Source: CAVSJA01 sp963728145 (lineage in GTDB: Bacteria; Bacteroidota; Bacteroidia; Chitinophagales; Chitinophagaceae). From it: DNA of 64,000 nucleotides. The stretch spans positions 992,001 to 1,056,000 of the forward strand of contig CAVSJA010000002.1 of the NCBI GenBank assembly GCA_963728145.1, in the 5' to 3' direction. The position numbers and the translations under genes were made by a program. This document shows positions 1-10,600 of the stretch, piece by piece. The notes below the pieces were generated by a model. That model searched no databases. It worked only from the letters and a program-made list of their open reading frames with translations, and was not told the DNA's origin. How positions within the stretch are numbered: position 1 is the stretch's first letter; the number at the start of each line of letters is the position of its first letter.

Positions 1-571
1 AAATATTATCGGCGACCCGGGCAACAGCCTGCAATAATCGCTGCGCCTTACCAAGACTATAGCCCAGGAGTATTGAAGTCTTTCCCTGTTCTCTATTATT
101 GACAACCCATTCCTGTATTGATGAAAAAATTTCCGATTGCGATTTCCAACGATAGATTGGCAGTCCAAAAGTTGATTCGGTAATAAATACATTGCATTTT
201 AATGGCTCGAATTGTCCGCTTATGCCATCGTTTTCCAATTTATAATCTCCGCTTACTACCCAAACTTCTCCATTGTATTCCACACGCACCTGGGATGAAC
301 CAATTATATGCCCAGCAGGATGAAGAGAAATATTTACTCCGTTCTGATTAACTGTTTCACCCCATTCAACGGATTGATAGTGGTTATCACCCAATCTTAG
401 TTTTAATAAGGGTGTAGTCTGGCGATGGCTTAAATAGCTTTTGTTGCCAACTCTTGCATGATCACTATGGGCATGAGTGATGACCGCACGCTCGACAGGC
501 TTCCAGGGATCGATGTAGAAATTACCTGCACCGCAATAGATTCCTTTATCTGTGAATGATAGTAGTGGCAT
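1..571 (-). CDS. Ligase-associated DNA exonuclease, MBL fold (partial, C-terminus cut by window edge)
   Basis: Reading the minus strand from an ATG at 571 gives an uninterrupted protein of about 190 residues that runs off the window start. It opens MPLLSFTDKGIYCGAGNFYI and carries the metallo-beta-lactamase metal motif THAHSDHAR near residue 40, then HPAGHIIGSSQ, a SGDYK strand and ITESTFGLP. The order and spacing match the family known as DNA-ligase-associated exonuclease (a beta-CASP/MBL nuclease usually encoded beside an ATP-dependent ligase, an Lhr-like helicase and a phosphoesterase). Those partners would lie outside the window. Function is inferred from family resemblance; the C-terminal beta-CASP part is not visible. 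A generic MBL RNase is the alternative. Confidence 0.72.
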   Translation of the reverse strand, partial: MPLLSFTDKGIYCGAGNFYIDPWKPVERAVITHAHSDHARVGNKSYLSHRQTTPLLKLRLGDNHYQSVEWGETVNQNGVNISLHPAGHIIGSSQVRVEYNGEVWVVSGDYKLENDGISGQFEPLKCNVFITESTFGLPIYRWKSQSEIFSSIQEWVVNNREQGKTSILLGYSLGKAQRLLQAVARVADNI

Positions 572-730
572 TGGAATTACTGCAAATTGATTATTGCAAA
601 TTTAAAATTGAGTAATTAGCTGATACGATAAGAAATAATCAAATTCGTTGCCAAAGAAGTCGGTAGTTTCAAGTGGTTTTTCCTATTTTTCTCAATCGAA
701 GAGCTGTTTGCAGAATCCCTAAAATTCAGA

Positions 731-973
731 TTTCGCCCCTACGGGGCTTGTTCCCTGGGGCGTATTGCGTTGCTACAAAAATTGAACCCCTAAAGGGGTT
801 CAACCTCATTAAAGCTGTTTGGAAAGTTATTTAAGAAATACAAGTTGCTTTCGAATCTTAATTTTTGATCTTAATATTTACTCCATATTCGATGTTCTGA
901 GATTTAACCCCTTTAGGGGTTCAATCTTTGTAGAAAACGCAACACGCAGCGATCAAGCCCCGTAGGGGCGAAA
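731..973. repeat. REPIN-like pair of palindromic repeats between two convergent-facing arms
   Basis: This lies in the 470-bp gap between the nuclease and the binding protein, where I see no gene. Arm 731-805 contains two palindromes, CGCCCCTACGGGGC and AACCCCTAAAGGGGTT, about 45 bp apart. Arm 904-973 contains the same two palindromes in reverse order and orientation: its reverse complement matches the first arm over about 70 bp, including the TTGCGTT and CTACAAA stretches between the palindromes. The arms are separated by about 100 bp of AT-rich DNA. Two inverted copies of a palindromic unit is the arrangement called a REPIN. Bidirectional terminator activity is also possible. Confidence 0.7.
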
Positions 974-1041
974 GATGAAACTCAGAGACTCTTCAAACCG
1001 TTTCTAGGTTATGAAAAAAAGGAAAAAAATGTTTGTAGGTA

Positions 1042-2253
1042 TCAATACACGGCCTTAATAACTCCATCCTCTTTCTTAATAAAATACAGCTTTCGATTTT
1101 CGAAGTAATCCGTAGCGTTGCTTGTCTTGTTGATCACCGGTTGAATATCGAAGTCGGTGATGGGAAGAAATTTCCTTTCGCCGATTGCGGTGTCAATACT
1201 GTCCTTATGAAGATCGAGCAGGCGACCAAAATGGTACACCGTTTCAAATCCGCGGAAAACGGTTTCCGTTGGTTTCGAGAAGTATTTATTCTTGAAATAA
1301 TCAGTTATTGAGATCACAGCTTTGTCATTGGGATTCGCGTAGAAAGGAGAAGGATAGATCACTTCAATTCCCTTATACATTGGTTTAGCAAAATCAACCA
1401 GTTCCCAGGTGGGCATACCGATCAGCGTACTCGCATAGTTATGGCTAACTGAAGAAAGCTGTTGACAAATATTTTGTCCAAAATTGATATCCAGGCTTCC
1501 GACTATACAAACATTTGTAATATTCATATCCAAATGCTTTGTCAGTTGGGCCGGTGTAAAATTGTTTTCAAGAGTGACAGTTTTAATCTTCAATGGAACT
1601 GAAGCCGTAGATTTTTCTGCATTGGTGAAATAAGATCGCAACCTGTCTTCCTGCTGCCCCTTTTTTGTAAACAATACAATCTGGGATAGAGCAAAATTCT
1701 TTTGCAGGAATTTATAGATTCCTGTGCTATGCATTCCAAGTGTGGAATTCAAAATAATATAATAAGGATTATTGGTCACCCCGGCATCATTGGGAAGATT
1801 GGCATTGATAAATGGCACTTGCATTTCTGCGGCTAGCCTGGCCAGTGAGGCTGCTTCGTTCACCGTAACATGACCGATGAAAAGATTCATCTCCTGGAGC
1901 TCGGGTTCCTGCAAGAGTTGATCGAACTTCTTCTTTCCCGAGCGGGTGTCATAAACATGTACCTCCAGTTTTACTCCTTCGCTATTCAAAGAGTCGATGG
2001 CTAATTGTACACCTTCCCAGAATTCCAATCCCGTTTGCATGTATTTGGGCATTTGCTTCGCATAGCGGTAATTTTCTTTGCTGTCAAATGCTGAGTCAAG
2101 ATATAAGGGAATGAAAACAGCGATCTGTTGAGTGGTAACGCTATCGCTGGCGCTAGTGGAATCAACTTGCGAAAAAGATGTACGGACGTGTAAGATTATC
2201 CCCAAAAAGAGGATAACAATTTTTATTCTTTGTGTGCTCATCGGGTTACCCAT
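1042..2253 (-). CDS. Periplasmic-binding-protein-like (type 1 fold) exported protein
   Basis: A 403-residue protein with an N-terminal signal peptide (hydrophobic stretch at about 9-28, ending TSFSQ). The body resembles receptor-type (type 1) periplasmic binding proteins: an IAVFIPLYLDSAF opening strand, LEFWEGVQLAIDSL, an INANLPNDAG segment and a GFETVYHFGRLLD segment near the C-terminus, as in leucine/amide-binding families. The ligand is unknown and no ABC permease is adjacent, so it may be a sensor or scaffold rather than a transporter component. It starts 24 bp after the guaA stop on the same strand, so the two are probably cotranscribed. The first of two possible starts (MGNP or the ATG four codons later) is uncertain. 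Confidence 0.65.
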   Translation of the reverse strand: MGNPMSTQRIKIVILFLGIILHVRTSFSQVDSTSASDSVTTQQIAVFIPLYLDSAFDSKENYRYAKQMPKYMQTGLEFWEGVQLAIDSLNSEGVKLEVHVYDTRSGKKKFDQLLQEPELQEMNLFIGHVTVNEAASLARLAAEMQVPFINANLPNDAGVTNNPYYIILNSTLGMHSTGIYKFLQKNFALSQIVLFTKKGQQEDRLRSYFTNAEKSTASVPLKIKTVTLENNFTPAQLTKHLDMNITNVCIVGSLDINFGQNICQQLSSVSHNYASTLIGMPTWELVDFAKPMYKGIEVIYPSPFYANPNDKAVISITDYFKNKYFSKPTETVFRGFETVYHFGRLLDLHKDSIDTAIGERKFLPITDFDIQPVINKTSNATDYFENRKLYFIKKEDGVIKAVY

Positions 2254-2277
2254 TATGTCAGGATTTTGGTCAGACGG

Positions 2278-3813
2278 CTATTCCCATTCTATCGTTGCAG
2301 GGGGTTTGCTGCTAATATCATATACGACCCTGTTAATTCCTTTAACATTATTTATGATATCACTCGAAATATATGCCAGGAAGTCGTAAGGAAGATGTGC
2401 CCAATCCGCAGTCATACCATCAACTGATGTAACGGCTCTTAATGCAACAGTATACTCATAGGTTCTTTCGTCACCCATCACCCCAACACTTTTCACTGGA
2501 AGAAGGATCGCTCCTGCCTGCCAAACCTGCTCGTAGAGGTTATGGTCTTTTAATCCCTGGACATAACGGTCATCCACATCCTGAAGTAGTTCCACTTTAT
2601 CAGGTGTAACTTCTCCCAAAATGCGAATCGCCAGGCCGGGCCCGGGGAAGGGATGGCGGTGAAGTTGCTGATCGGGTATTCCTAATTCCTTTCCAACCTT
2701 TCTTACTTCGTCTTTAAAAAGAAAACGCAAGGGTTCGACCAATTCCAAATGCATGATATCTGGTAATCCACCAACATTATGGTGCGATTTGATCGTCATT
2801 GAAGGTCCATGAACCGATACACTTTCGATCACATCGGGATAAATCGTTCCCTGGCCTAAAAGTTCAACTCCACTGACCTTTGAGGCTTCTGACTGGAAAA
2901 CATCGATGAATAATTTGCCAATGGCTTTTCGTTTTGCTTCGGGATCCGTTTTTCCTTTTAATTCGGAATAGAAAATGTCTTTCGCGTCAATTCCCTTTAC
3001 ATTCAATCCAATCTTATTGTAAGTATCGAGTACCTGCTTGAATTCATTCTTACGAAGAACTCCATTGTCAACAAAGATTCCATACAAGTGATCGCCGATT
3101 GCCCGATGGATCAATGTGGCCGCAACCGTTGAATCAACACCGCCGCTTAATGCCATAATCACTTTGCGATCCCCTATCTGTTTTTTAAGATCTGCAACAG
3201 TATCGGTGATAAAATGCGCAGGCGTCCAGTCCTGGCTGCAACCGCAAATATTGACGAGGAAGTTCTTGAGAATCTTTTTTCCTTCGAGCGTATGATAAAC
3301 TTCAGGATGAAATTGCACTCCATACAAAACCTGGTTAGAACTTCCATTCTTTTTGAAGGCCGCAACGGGAATACTCTCGGTCTCCGCTAATACTTCAAAT
3401 CCAACTGGCAATTCCACAATGGTATCTGCATGGCTCATCCAAACCTGGCTGGCGGGAGATATATCTTTTAAAAGAACATCTTCTTTTCTCGCATGCAGAA
3501 GTGCTCTTCCATATTCACGTTTATTGCTTTTGGCAACTTTTCCTCCGAATTGTTTTGCGGTTAGTTGTGCTCCATAGCAAACTCCGAGAATTGGTAATTG
3601 CTGATGAAGGCTATTGATATCCACTTCCGGCGCCTGTTTATCATTCACACTGAAAGGAGAACCAGAAAGGATGATGCCTTTAATTGAAGGGTCGAAATCG
3701 ATTTTCTTGTTATAGGGAAGTATTTCGCAGTACACATTGGCCTCGCGGACGGCCCTGGCAATCAACTGGGTATATTGGCTGCCGAAATCGAGAACAAGGA
3801 TCTTTTCCGTCAT
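2278..3813 (-). CDS. guaA: GMP synthase (glutamine-hydrolyzing)
   Basis: The 511-residue protein is of full family length. It converts XMP, glutamine and ATP to GMP in the cytoplasm, the last step of guanine nucleotide synthesis. The N-terminal class I amidotransferase domain (about 1-190) has the nucleophile Cys79 in GVCYGAQ and the His169/Glu171 pair in VQFHPEV. The ATP-pyrophosphatase domain has the P-loop ALSGGVDSTV with SGGVDS at 223-228. The C-terminal dimerisation domain contains HRHPFPGPGLAIRILGE and ends in the usual TIEWE. All key residues are present. It is the first gene of a probable two-gene transcript with the binding-like protein downstream. A heptamer-repeat hairpin region lies directly upstream. 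Confidence 0.98.
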   Translation of the reverse strand: MTEKILVLDFGSQYTQLIARAVREANVYCEILPYNKKIDFDPSIKGIILSGSPFSVNDKQAPEVDINSLHQQLPILGVCYGAQLTAKQFGGKVAKSNKREYGRALLHARKEDVLLKDISPASQVWMSHADTIVELPVGFEVLAETESIPVAAFKKNGSSNQVLYGVQFHPEVYHTLEGKKILKNFLVNICGCSQDWTPAHFITDTVADLKKQIGDRKVIMALSGGVDSTVAATLIHRAIGDHLYGIFVDNGVLRKNEFKQVLDTYNKIGLNVKGIDAKDIFYSELKGKTDPEAKRKAIGKLFIDVFQSEASKVSGVELLGQGTIYPDVIESVSVHGPSMTIKSHHNVGGLPDIMHLELVEPLRFLFKDEVRKVGKELGIPDQQLHRHPFPGPGLAIRILGEVTPDKVELLQDVDDRYVQGLKDHNLYEQVWQAGAILLPVKSVGVMGDERTYEYTVALRAVTSVDGMTADWAHLPYDFLAYISSDIINNVKGINRVVYDISSKPPATIEWE

Positions 3814-3830
3814 GGTCGTGCGAAGGTAAG

Positions 3831-4003
3831 AAAACCGTTTGGCGTTTGGCGTTTGGGGTTTGGCGTTGAGCCCGCTCGTTCAGGAAATCCTTATAACCTC
3901 AGAATGTCTGAGAATACCAGGCCACTATGTACTGAACAACGCCAAACTCCAAACCCCAAACGCCAAACGCGAAACGCCAAACTCCAAACGCCAAACGGTT
4001 TTG
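3831..4003. repeat. Inverted pair of degenerate heptamer arrays (GCCAAAC type)
   Basis: Tandem 7-bp units of the form CCAAACG/CCAAACT/CCAAACC run at about 3937-4003, and the complementary units (GTTTGGC) at 3831-3868. The outermost 14 bases (AAAACCGTTTGGCG and its complement) pair perfectly, so the region could fold into a long cruciform with a loop of about 70 bp. It sits between the divergently transcribed guaA and DUF2807 genes, so it cannot be a simple terminator. Short frames inside it encode only repeats and are not genes. The same unit recurs at 35504-35600, 47420-47462 and 59100-59247. Confidence 0.85.
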
Positions 4004-4086
4004 TGTAACGTTTTCGAAAAACCGTCGTCTAATTCCTTGAATCTGTAATTTTAGACAACCATTAAAATTTAAACTCTCCATCCAAC

Positions 4087-4806
4087 ATGAAAAGAATATT
4101 GCTTTTATTATTGCCTTTGATGGTAATAATTTCCTCCTGCCGTTTTGTAGGGGGTAAACGAGTTAAGGGTAATGGAAACGTAACAACTGTAACACGAACA
4201 CCCGGAAGTTTTGCAGGTGTTGCATCTCATGGTGCCTTTCGCGTATTTGTTTCCAGCGGACCTCAATCTGTTAAGATAGAAGGAGACGAGAATCTTCTCG
4301 AATTGATAGAAACTTATGTTGAGGGCTCCACACTGAACATTGAAACAAGAGATGGCTATTGGTTAAAGCCGCGGGGAGAAATCAAAGTCTTTATTACATC
4401 TCCAACCTTTAGTAGTATTCATTCTTATGGTTCTGGTGATATCATCGGTCAGTCGCCCATCGGCGATTCCACGAAAATGGATCTTGGCGTTACCGGTAGT
4501 GCAAATATTGATCTCGAAGTAAATGCGCCGGTAGTAGACGCGGGCATAACCGGAAGTGGAGATATCCGGCTAAAAGGCGAGACCAAATCGTTCAAAACTG
4601 AAATACATGGTAGTGGAAATATACGCGCAATCGATCTCAAATCGGAAGAGACAATTGTAAGTATTGCCGGTAGTGGAGATGCTGAAGTATTTGCAAGTGT
4701 TAAGTTGAAAGTGGATGTCGCTGGAAGCGGTGATATTCGATATAGAGGAAATGCACAAGTATCGAGCAATATCGCTGGAAGTGGGGGAGTTCGCAAAGTT
4801 GATTGA
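4087..4806 (+). CDS. DUF2807 (auto-transporter adhesin head GIN) lipoprotein
   Basis: A 239-residue exported protein. The N-terminus has a lipoprotein signal with a lipobox-like LMVIISSC, placing the modified Cys near residue 18. The rest is the DUF2807 domain: an initial VKGNGNVTTVTRTPGSF motif, then a beta-helix with repeated GSGDI/GSGNI turns (TGSGDIRLKG, HGSGNIRAID, AGSGDAEV, AGSGDIRYRG, AGSGGVRK) spaced about 20 residues apart. These proteins are common in the envelope of Bacteroidota and their molecular role is not established. The gene stands alone, convergent with pbpC, and is followed at once by an octamer repeat array. Confidence 0.88.
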   Translation: MKRILLLLLPLMVIISSCRFVGGKRVKGNGNVTTVTRTPGSFAGVASHGAFRVFVSSGPQSVKIEGDENLLELIETYVEGSTLNIETRDGYWLKPRGEIKVFITSPTFSSIHSYGSGDIIGQSPIGDSTKMDLGVTGSANIDLEVNAPVVDAGITGSGDIRLKGETKSFKTEIHGSGNIRAIDLKSEETIVSIAGSGDAEVFASVKLKVDVAGSGDIRYRGNAQVSSNIAGSGGVRKVD

Positions 4807-4807
4807 T

Positions 4808-5034
4808 CGGAAGAACAGAAGAACAGATGAACAGAAGAACAGATGAACAGCGGAACAGTAGAACAGCAGAACAGCAGAGCTGAAGAACAAGGGCAGTTCC
4901 TAATGACTGTTTACACAAAATATTCTAGGGTCTCCATAAAATATTTTAGGGACTCAGGGTCTCGTCGCGAGGGTTCTAGACCTACCGGTCTGCTGTTCTA
5001 CTGTTCAGCTGGTCTGCTGTTCTTCTGTTCCTAG
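4808..5034. repeat. Inverted pair of octamer arrays (NNGAACAG type)
   Basis: Directly after the DUF2807 stop, about ten 8-bp units ending GAACAG run to about 4890. The complementary units (CTGTTC) run at 4990-5034 and touch the pbpC stop codon. About 100 bp of unrelated sequence lies between, so the arms can pair across the junction of two convergent genes. A bidirectional terminator role is possible here. The same octamer family recurs at 28213-28557 and 41707-41752. Confidence 0.85.
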
Positions 5035-7349
5035 AGATTTACATACTTAACCCTTATCCAAATATCTCTATTCCGGCCTTTATCATCAGTACATGAAATT
5101 TTCACTGGTCCTTCTTCGGGAACAAAGAACTGGCGATCTCTTGCTTCGCCGGCTTTGATGAATTTGTTGTTGACATACCAATAGACCTTAGTAACATCAT
5201 TTGAGGTATTGCAGGCCAGTTGCAGTGGCTCGGGATTTTTCTTGCTGATCAGGTATTCGGAACCGTTACGAGGAGCGGTAATAGTTGGACCACCGTCTCT
5301 GAATACTTTTTCACAATCCGGATTGTGCGTTGGAATCCGTTCATAAGCGATACGGTGTTCGTCAAAATAAGCCTGCATATCTGCTGAAACCCGCTTCATC
5401 AACTTCTTACGATATCCGCTTTCCGGCATACAGGTTTTGCAATAAGAGATTTTTTCATCAGCGGATAGAAGCACTTCTTCCATATTATCACAAGGTTTTA
5501 CTGAAGAAACCAATGGAATGAAATAATCAGAAACAAGATGATGGCAATGACCTGCGGGCACCATGCCGGTTTCAGAACATACCTGGCGGAAATCGCAATC
5601 ATCAGGCTGACTGAACCATTCCTGGTCACTATCGTAGTCGATGGTATTGAATATGCGGAATAATAATGGAGTGGCAACATTTGCACCACTCAATTCCTGT
5701 ATACCCAAAGCCGAAAAATTTCCTACCCAGACTCCAACGGTGTATTTTTTATTATATCCAATGCTCCAGGCGTCTCTTCTTCCATAAGATGTTCCGGTCT
5801 TCCACGCAATCTTTGGCATTCTTTCAGTGCTTTGCCAATTCAATGGAAAATCAGGACGGTTTATTTTGGACAGCGTTTCATTGATCATGAAAACCGCTCC
5901 CTTGCTCAATACTCCAATTGATCTTGGTTTCTTGTTATTGTCCTGGATATAGGCTGGCCGCACATATCTTCCTTCGTTTGAAAAGGAAGAATAGAGACCG
6001 GTTAGTTCTTCCAGGGTAGCTCCGCAACCTCCAAGTATCATCGATAGACCCAGTTTTCGTTGGTCCTTGCTTATCTGCCTGAAGTCACAAAGAGCCAGCT
6101 TATTTACAAGATTATCCTTGCCCAGCATCTGCAAGCCCTTCACCGCAGGAATATTCAGGGAATGTTCCAGCGCATATTCCATGGTAACGTATCCATTGAA
6201 TTGTTTGTCGTAGTTCTCGGGCGCATAACCGGCATAGTTAATCGAAACATCGTTAATAACAGCCTTAGGAGTCATCAATCCCTCATCGATGCACATACCG
6301 TACAAAAGCGGTTTCAATGTGCTTCCGGGTTGGCGGATGGCCGCGGCTCCATTTACCTGGCCGCCATCTGTGGTATCAGTAAAATCCGCCGAACCGATAT
6401 AGGTTATCACTTTATGTTGTTCGTTATCGATCACCACCACTGCAGCATTCCGGATATTTTTCAATTTCAAGCCCCGCACATAATCCTGCACCATTTTTTC
6501 CAGCTTGAATTGAGTGTTCATCTCAATATTGGTCTTGACGATGGGCCCACCCGTTTGTTTAAGTTTATAGGAAAGATGGGGAACCCATTTGGGCACTTCA
6601 CCCCTGAATGCATTGAGCGGTTCGGCTAATGCGTCTTCAATTTCTCTCTCCGTAAAGAGTTTATCTTTTGCGAATTTTTTAAGCCAGCGGTTTCTTTCAA
6701 CAATGATGGTGTCATTGTTCTTTCCCATCACCAATGTCGAAGGCCGATTGGGTATGATCGATAGCGCTGTGATCTCTGCAAGGGAAAGATGATCGGGGTT
6801 TTTCTTGAAATAGAGAATGGATGCGGATTTCACGCCTTCGATATTTCCGCCATAGGGAACCAGGTTGAGGTAAAGCTGAAGAATTTCTTCCTTGCTATAC
6901 TTCCATTCCAGTTGAAAAGCCCGGAATACCTCGACCATTTTGTTTGCATAGGTTCTTCGTTTGGGTTCAAGCGCACGCGCAACTTGCATGGTAATAGTAC
7001 TTGCGCCGGATGTACGCTTCATCCGGAAGATATTCTTACCTGTGGCGCGGAGAATTGCAAAAATGTTTATTCCCGGGTGAGAATAGAAATACTTGTCTTC
7101 CTTTTCGATGATTGTCTTCCTGAGAAGCGGAGAGATCTCTTCCAGTTCGGTTTTCATTCTCCACTTTTCATCCGCGGTAAGAAAGGCATGGATCACTTCT
7201 CCCTTATTATCGGTAATAATAGTGGAGTATTCGACTTTATCATGCAAGGGGAAGATCCAGTTCAGTAACAGGAATAAGAGAAAAACTGTGACAATAGCAA
7301 TGATTAGTCGCTTTGCCCACGCCATTAGTTTTCTTTTGAACCGCGTCAT
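5031..7349 (-). CDS. pbpC: Penicillin-binding protein 1C (bifunctional transglycosylase/transpeptidase)
   Basis: A 772-residue class A PBP that polymerises and cross-links peptidoglycan on the outer face of the inner membrane. One membrane anchor spans residues 13-32. The GT51 transglycosylase domain holds EDKYFYSHPG (catalytic Glu84) and TSGASTITMQVAR. The transpeptidase has the SxxK motif PGSTLK (Ser343, Lys346) and a KTGTSYGRRDAW motif. The C-terminal 90 residues form the biparted PBP1C domain typical of this subgroup, with a Cys-rich stretch (CDFRQVC, YCKTCMP) before it. It is divergent from the alpha-2-macroglobulin gene, a pairing well known from enterobacteria. The stop codon overlaps the upstream octamer array. 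Confidence 0.95.
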   Translation of the reverse strand: MTRFKRKLMAWAKRLIIAIVTVFLLFLLLNWIFPLHDKVEYSTIITDNKGEVIHAFLTADEKWRMKTELEEISPLLRKTIIEKEDKYFYSHPGINIFAILRATGKNIFRMKRTSGASTITMQVARALEPKRRTYANKMVEVFRAFQLEWKYSKEEILQLYLNLVPYGGNIEGVKSASILYFKKNPDHLSLAEITALSIIPNRPSTLVMGKNNDTIIVERNRWLKKFAKDKLFTEREIEDALAEPLNAFRGEVPKWVPHLSYKLKQTGGPIVKTNIEMNTQFKLEKMVQDYVRGLKLKNIRNAAVVVIDNEQHKVITYIGSADFTDTTDGGQVNGAAAIRQPGSTLKPLLYGMCIDEGLMTPKAVINDVSINYAGYAPENYDKQFNGYVTMEYALEHSLNIPAVKGLQMLGKDNLVNKLALCDFRQISKDQRKLGLSMILGGCGATLEELTGLYSSFSNEGRYVRPAYIQDNNKKPRSIGVLSKGAVFMINETLSKINRPDFPLNWQSTERMPKIAWKTGTSYGRRDAWSIGYNKKYTVGVWVGNFSALGIQELSGANVATPLLFRIFNTIDYDSDQEWFSQPDDCDFRQVCSETGMVPAGHCHHLVSDYFIPLVSSVKPCDNMEEVLLSADEKISYCKTCMPESGYRKKLMKRVSADMQAYFDEHRIAYERIPTHNPDCEKVFRDGGPTITAPRNGSEYLISKKNPEPLQLACNTSNDVTKVYWYVNNKFIKAGEARDRQFFVPEEGPVKISCTDDKGRNRDIWIRVKYVNL

Positions 7350-7672
7350 GATGAATTGAGATGTAAAAAGAATAAAGCTCTTCGATATTTTTTTTGAATT
7401 AACAAATCATTATCTGGTAAGATTTGCAATTCGGGAATCTATACTTGTATCTTTTCATCACAAATTTCCTTCTTTCTTTATGGATTCTTCCAACATTCCC
7501 GTAACTGAACCCGGGATCCCTCCTTAGCACTTCCGCACTAATTTCCGTTTTTCTTTTTTGTGCCGACCACCTGCCCTGCGGGCACAGGCTCTGCGAGAAA
7601 CCGGATAGAGATTCTCATGCTTTTCGTATTTTAACACCAGCGTTCCTACCACAAATTCAACTAAAGCCTTAT
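7350..7672. other. Divergent intergenic region between pbpC and the alpha-2-macroglobulin gene
   Basis: These 323 bp contain no convincing gene. The region must hold promoters in both directions; I could not pick out a clear pair of Bacteroidota promoter boxes (TTG, then TAnnTTTG). A short GC-rich hairpin, CCTGCCCTGCGGGCACAGG, lies at about 7570-7590, and homopyrimidine runs occupy 7540-7560. Confidence 0.5.
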
Positions 7673-10600
7673 ATGCGTAACCAAATGCTTGTTCTAGTAA
7701 CGCTTAGCGTTACTTTTTTTTTATCATCATGTAGCCGGAGTACAGTAAACCTTGAATATACCAATGCAAAGGGGGAAGTGCAACAATTGGGCAACCTCGT
7801 ATTCCGTTTCGATAAAGCTCTTGTAAAGGATTCCCTCCTAAACCAATGGGATTCCAGTGAATATATTTCCTTCGAACCAAAGATCCCGGGCCGTTTCCGC
7901 TGGGAACACCCGGATGAACTGGTTTTTTCACCCGCACGTCCGCTTCCTCCTGCCACAACGTTCAATATGAAACTCACGGATGAATTGTTGCAGTATAGTT
8001 CTTTTGGAAAGGTCGGCAAGGCGAATGATCTCAAGTTCTCCACTCCTGAATTGAAACTGGACAATAGCAATGTGACATGGACCTTACCGGACGATCGTTC
8101 GACTGCTGCCGTTCCGCAAGTTGATCTGTATTTTAACTATGCGGTCAATCCAGCCAGCGTGAAGGACAGATTGAAGCTTTTAATAGAAGGTAGCCAGGTT
8201 ACTTATTCCGTATTGACCTTATCAACTGATACCAAAATATCACTGCGTGTGCAGGGTTTGAAGGCAGAGGACAAGAACCTTGCATCAGTTGTAAAGGTTG
8301 AAAAAGGCCTGGTGCCCGAGGGTGGAGTTAATGGAACCAAAGAAGATATTGAAAGCAAATTCTATATCCCTTCTCCATATAATTTAGCTATAAATGATGT
8401 AACGGCAGAACACGATGGAACGGGTGGAAGGATCTATGTACGCACAAGCCAGGAGATAGTTAGAGATAAGCTTGCTTCTTATTTGAAGTTCAATCCAGCA
8501 ATTAAGTTTTCTGTTGAGCAAACCAATGATGGCTTTTCTATCAGCAGTGAGAGTTTCGATGTTGATAAAAGTTATTTATTAACGATCGGCAAAGGTTTAC
8601 GGGGTAGGTTAGGCGGAGAGTTACGCGAACAATACGATCATAATATTGCATTCGGCGAACTGGAACCAGCGGTTAGCTTTGGAAACAGCAAGGGAGTTTA
8701 CCTTTCTGCAATCGGTGATCAGAATATTGAAGTGAAAATTACCAATGTTCCAAAAGTAAAAGTGATCATTTCTAAGATCTATGAAAATAACCTGCTCACT
8801 GCCCAACGTTTTGGATATAATCCTACTGATCAATATCGACGCAGCAGTGATGAGGACGAAGAAGATGAAGACGGGTATTATTATGAGTATGCGGATTACG
8901 GTACAGATCTCGAATTAGGAGACGTTATCTATCAAAAGGAGATCGATACCCGTTCTCTGCCGAAATACGGTAACAGCCGATTATTCAAATTCAATCCTGA
9001 AGATCGCCTGGGGGATTTTAAGGGGATCTATCATATCAAGATCCGCTCAACGACGAATTATTGGGTCGCCGATAGTCGTTTCATTTCAAAGAGTGATATT
9101 GGATTGATTGCAAAGGAAGCAAGGGATAAGATTGTAGTTTTTGCAAATTCAATAAAGACAACCAACGGACTGAATGGAGTAAACCTTATTGCTTATGGTA
9201 GCAATAACCAGGTATTGGGAACAGGATCAACAAATGCGGATGGGGTTGGTGAAATAACGTATTCAAGAAGAGAGTATGCGGGGTTCCGTCCGGCAATGAT
9301 CATTGCAAAGACCGCGGAGGACTTCAACTATCTTCCATTCAATAATGCAAGAGTAAATACTTCCCGCTTTGAAGTCAGTGGTAAGAGAAGCAATCCAACC
9401 GGGTTGGATGCATTCATTTACCCTGAAAGAGATATTTATCGTCCGGGTGAGAAAGTTAATTTTTCGGTGATCATACGAGATCGTCAATGGAAATCTCCCG
9501 GAGAATTGCCGGTGAAATTGAAATTCCTCCTGCCAAATGGAAAAGAATTAAAAACATTCAGGAAGAGTTTGAATGCACAGGGCTCCCTGGATGGAGAGGT
9601 GGATATTGCGGTTTCTGCAATTACAGGAACTTATACGCTTGAGGTGTACAGTTCAAACGATATACTACTGGCAAATCAGAATTTTAGCATTGAAGAATTT
9701 GTTCCCGATCGTATCAAAGTTTCTGCGAAACTGGATAAACCCTTCCTTGTACCAGGTGATAAAGCAACGCTCACGATTAATGCGTTGAACTTTTTCGGTC
9801 CACCTGCTTCTAATCGTAATTATGAATATGAAGCTCAGGTAAGACAAAAGATGTTTAACCCGAAAGATTTCAGAAGCTATGATTTTGGTATTGAAAATCC
9901 CGGAGTTTCATTTGAGAAGATCGTTGACGAAGGAAAGACCGATGACCATGGTAACGCTGTTGAATCTTACAGCGTGCCAGGTAATTTCAAGAATACCGGC
10001 TTATTGACTGCAAATTTCTTTGCAACAGTATTCGATGAAACAGGAAGACCTGTAAGCCGTTCTGCATCATTGGACATATTCACGCAGGATGTGTTTTTTG
10101 GAATTGGTTCAGATGGATATTACTATCAGCCGTTGAATCAAACTGTCCGGTTCCCAATCGTTGCGGTGAATAAGGATGAAAAAGCTGTCAGTGCGAAAGC
10201 TGAGATCAAGGTGATCAAGCATGAGTATAGAACAGTTCTTAATCGTCATGGAGAATACTTTCGTTACGAATCTCAGCGTGACGATAAAGTGATTGCCGAA
10301 CAAACGATGAATATAAGTGGAGACAAGTCCGTGTACACTTTTGTTCCGCGTTCACCGGGCGACTATGAGATCCGCGTTTCCTTACCAGGATCTAATAGTT
10401 ATGTTAGAAACAGCTTTTATAGTTATGGTTATTGGGGTTGGGGAGGTGATAATAGTTCATTTGAAGTGAATACAGATGGGAATATCGATATCGAACTGGA
10501 TAAATCATCTTACGTCGCTGGCGAATCAATAAAAGCATTATTCAAAACTCCTTTCAGTGGAAGGATGCTCGTTACGATGGAGAATGATAAACTTATTTCT

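Noticed and set aside
3684..4081. Short frames upstream of the DUF2807 gene
   Set aside because: They translate only the GCCAAAC heptamers (VWRLGFGV-type repeats).
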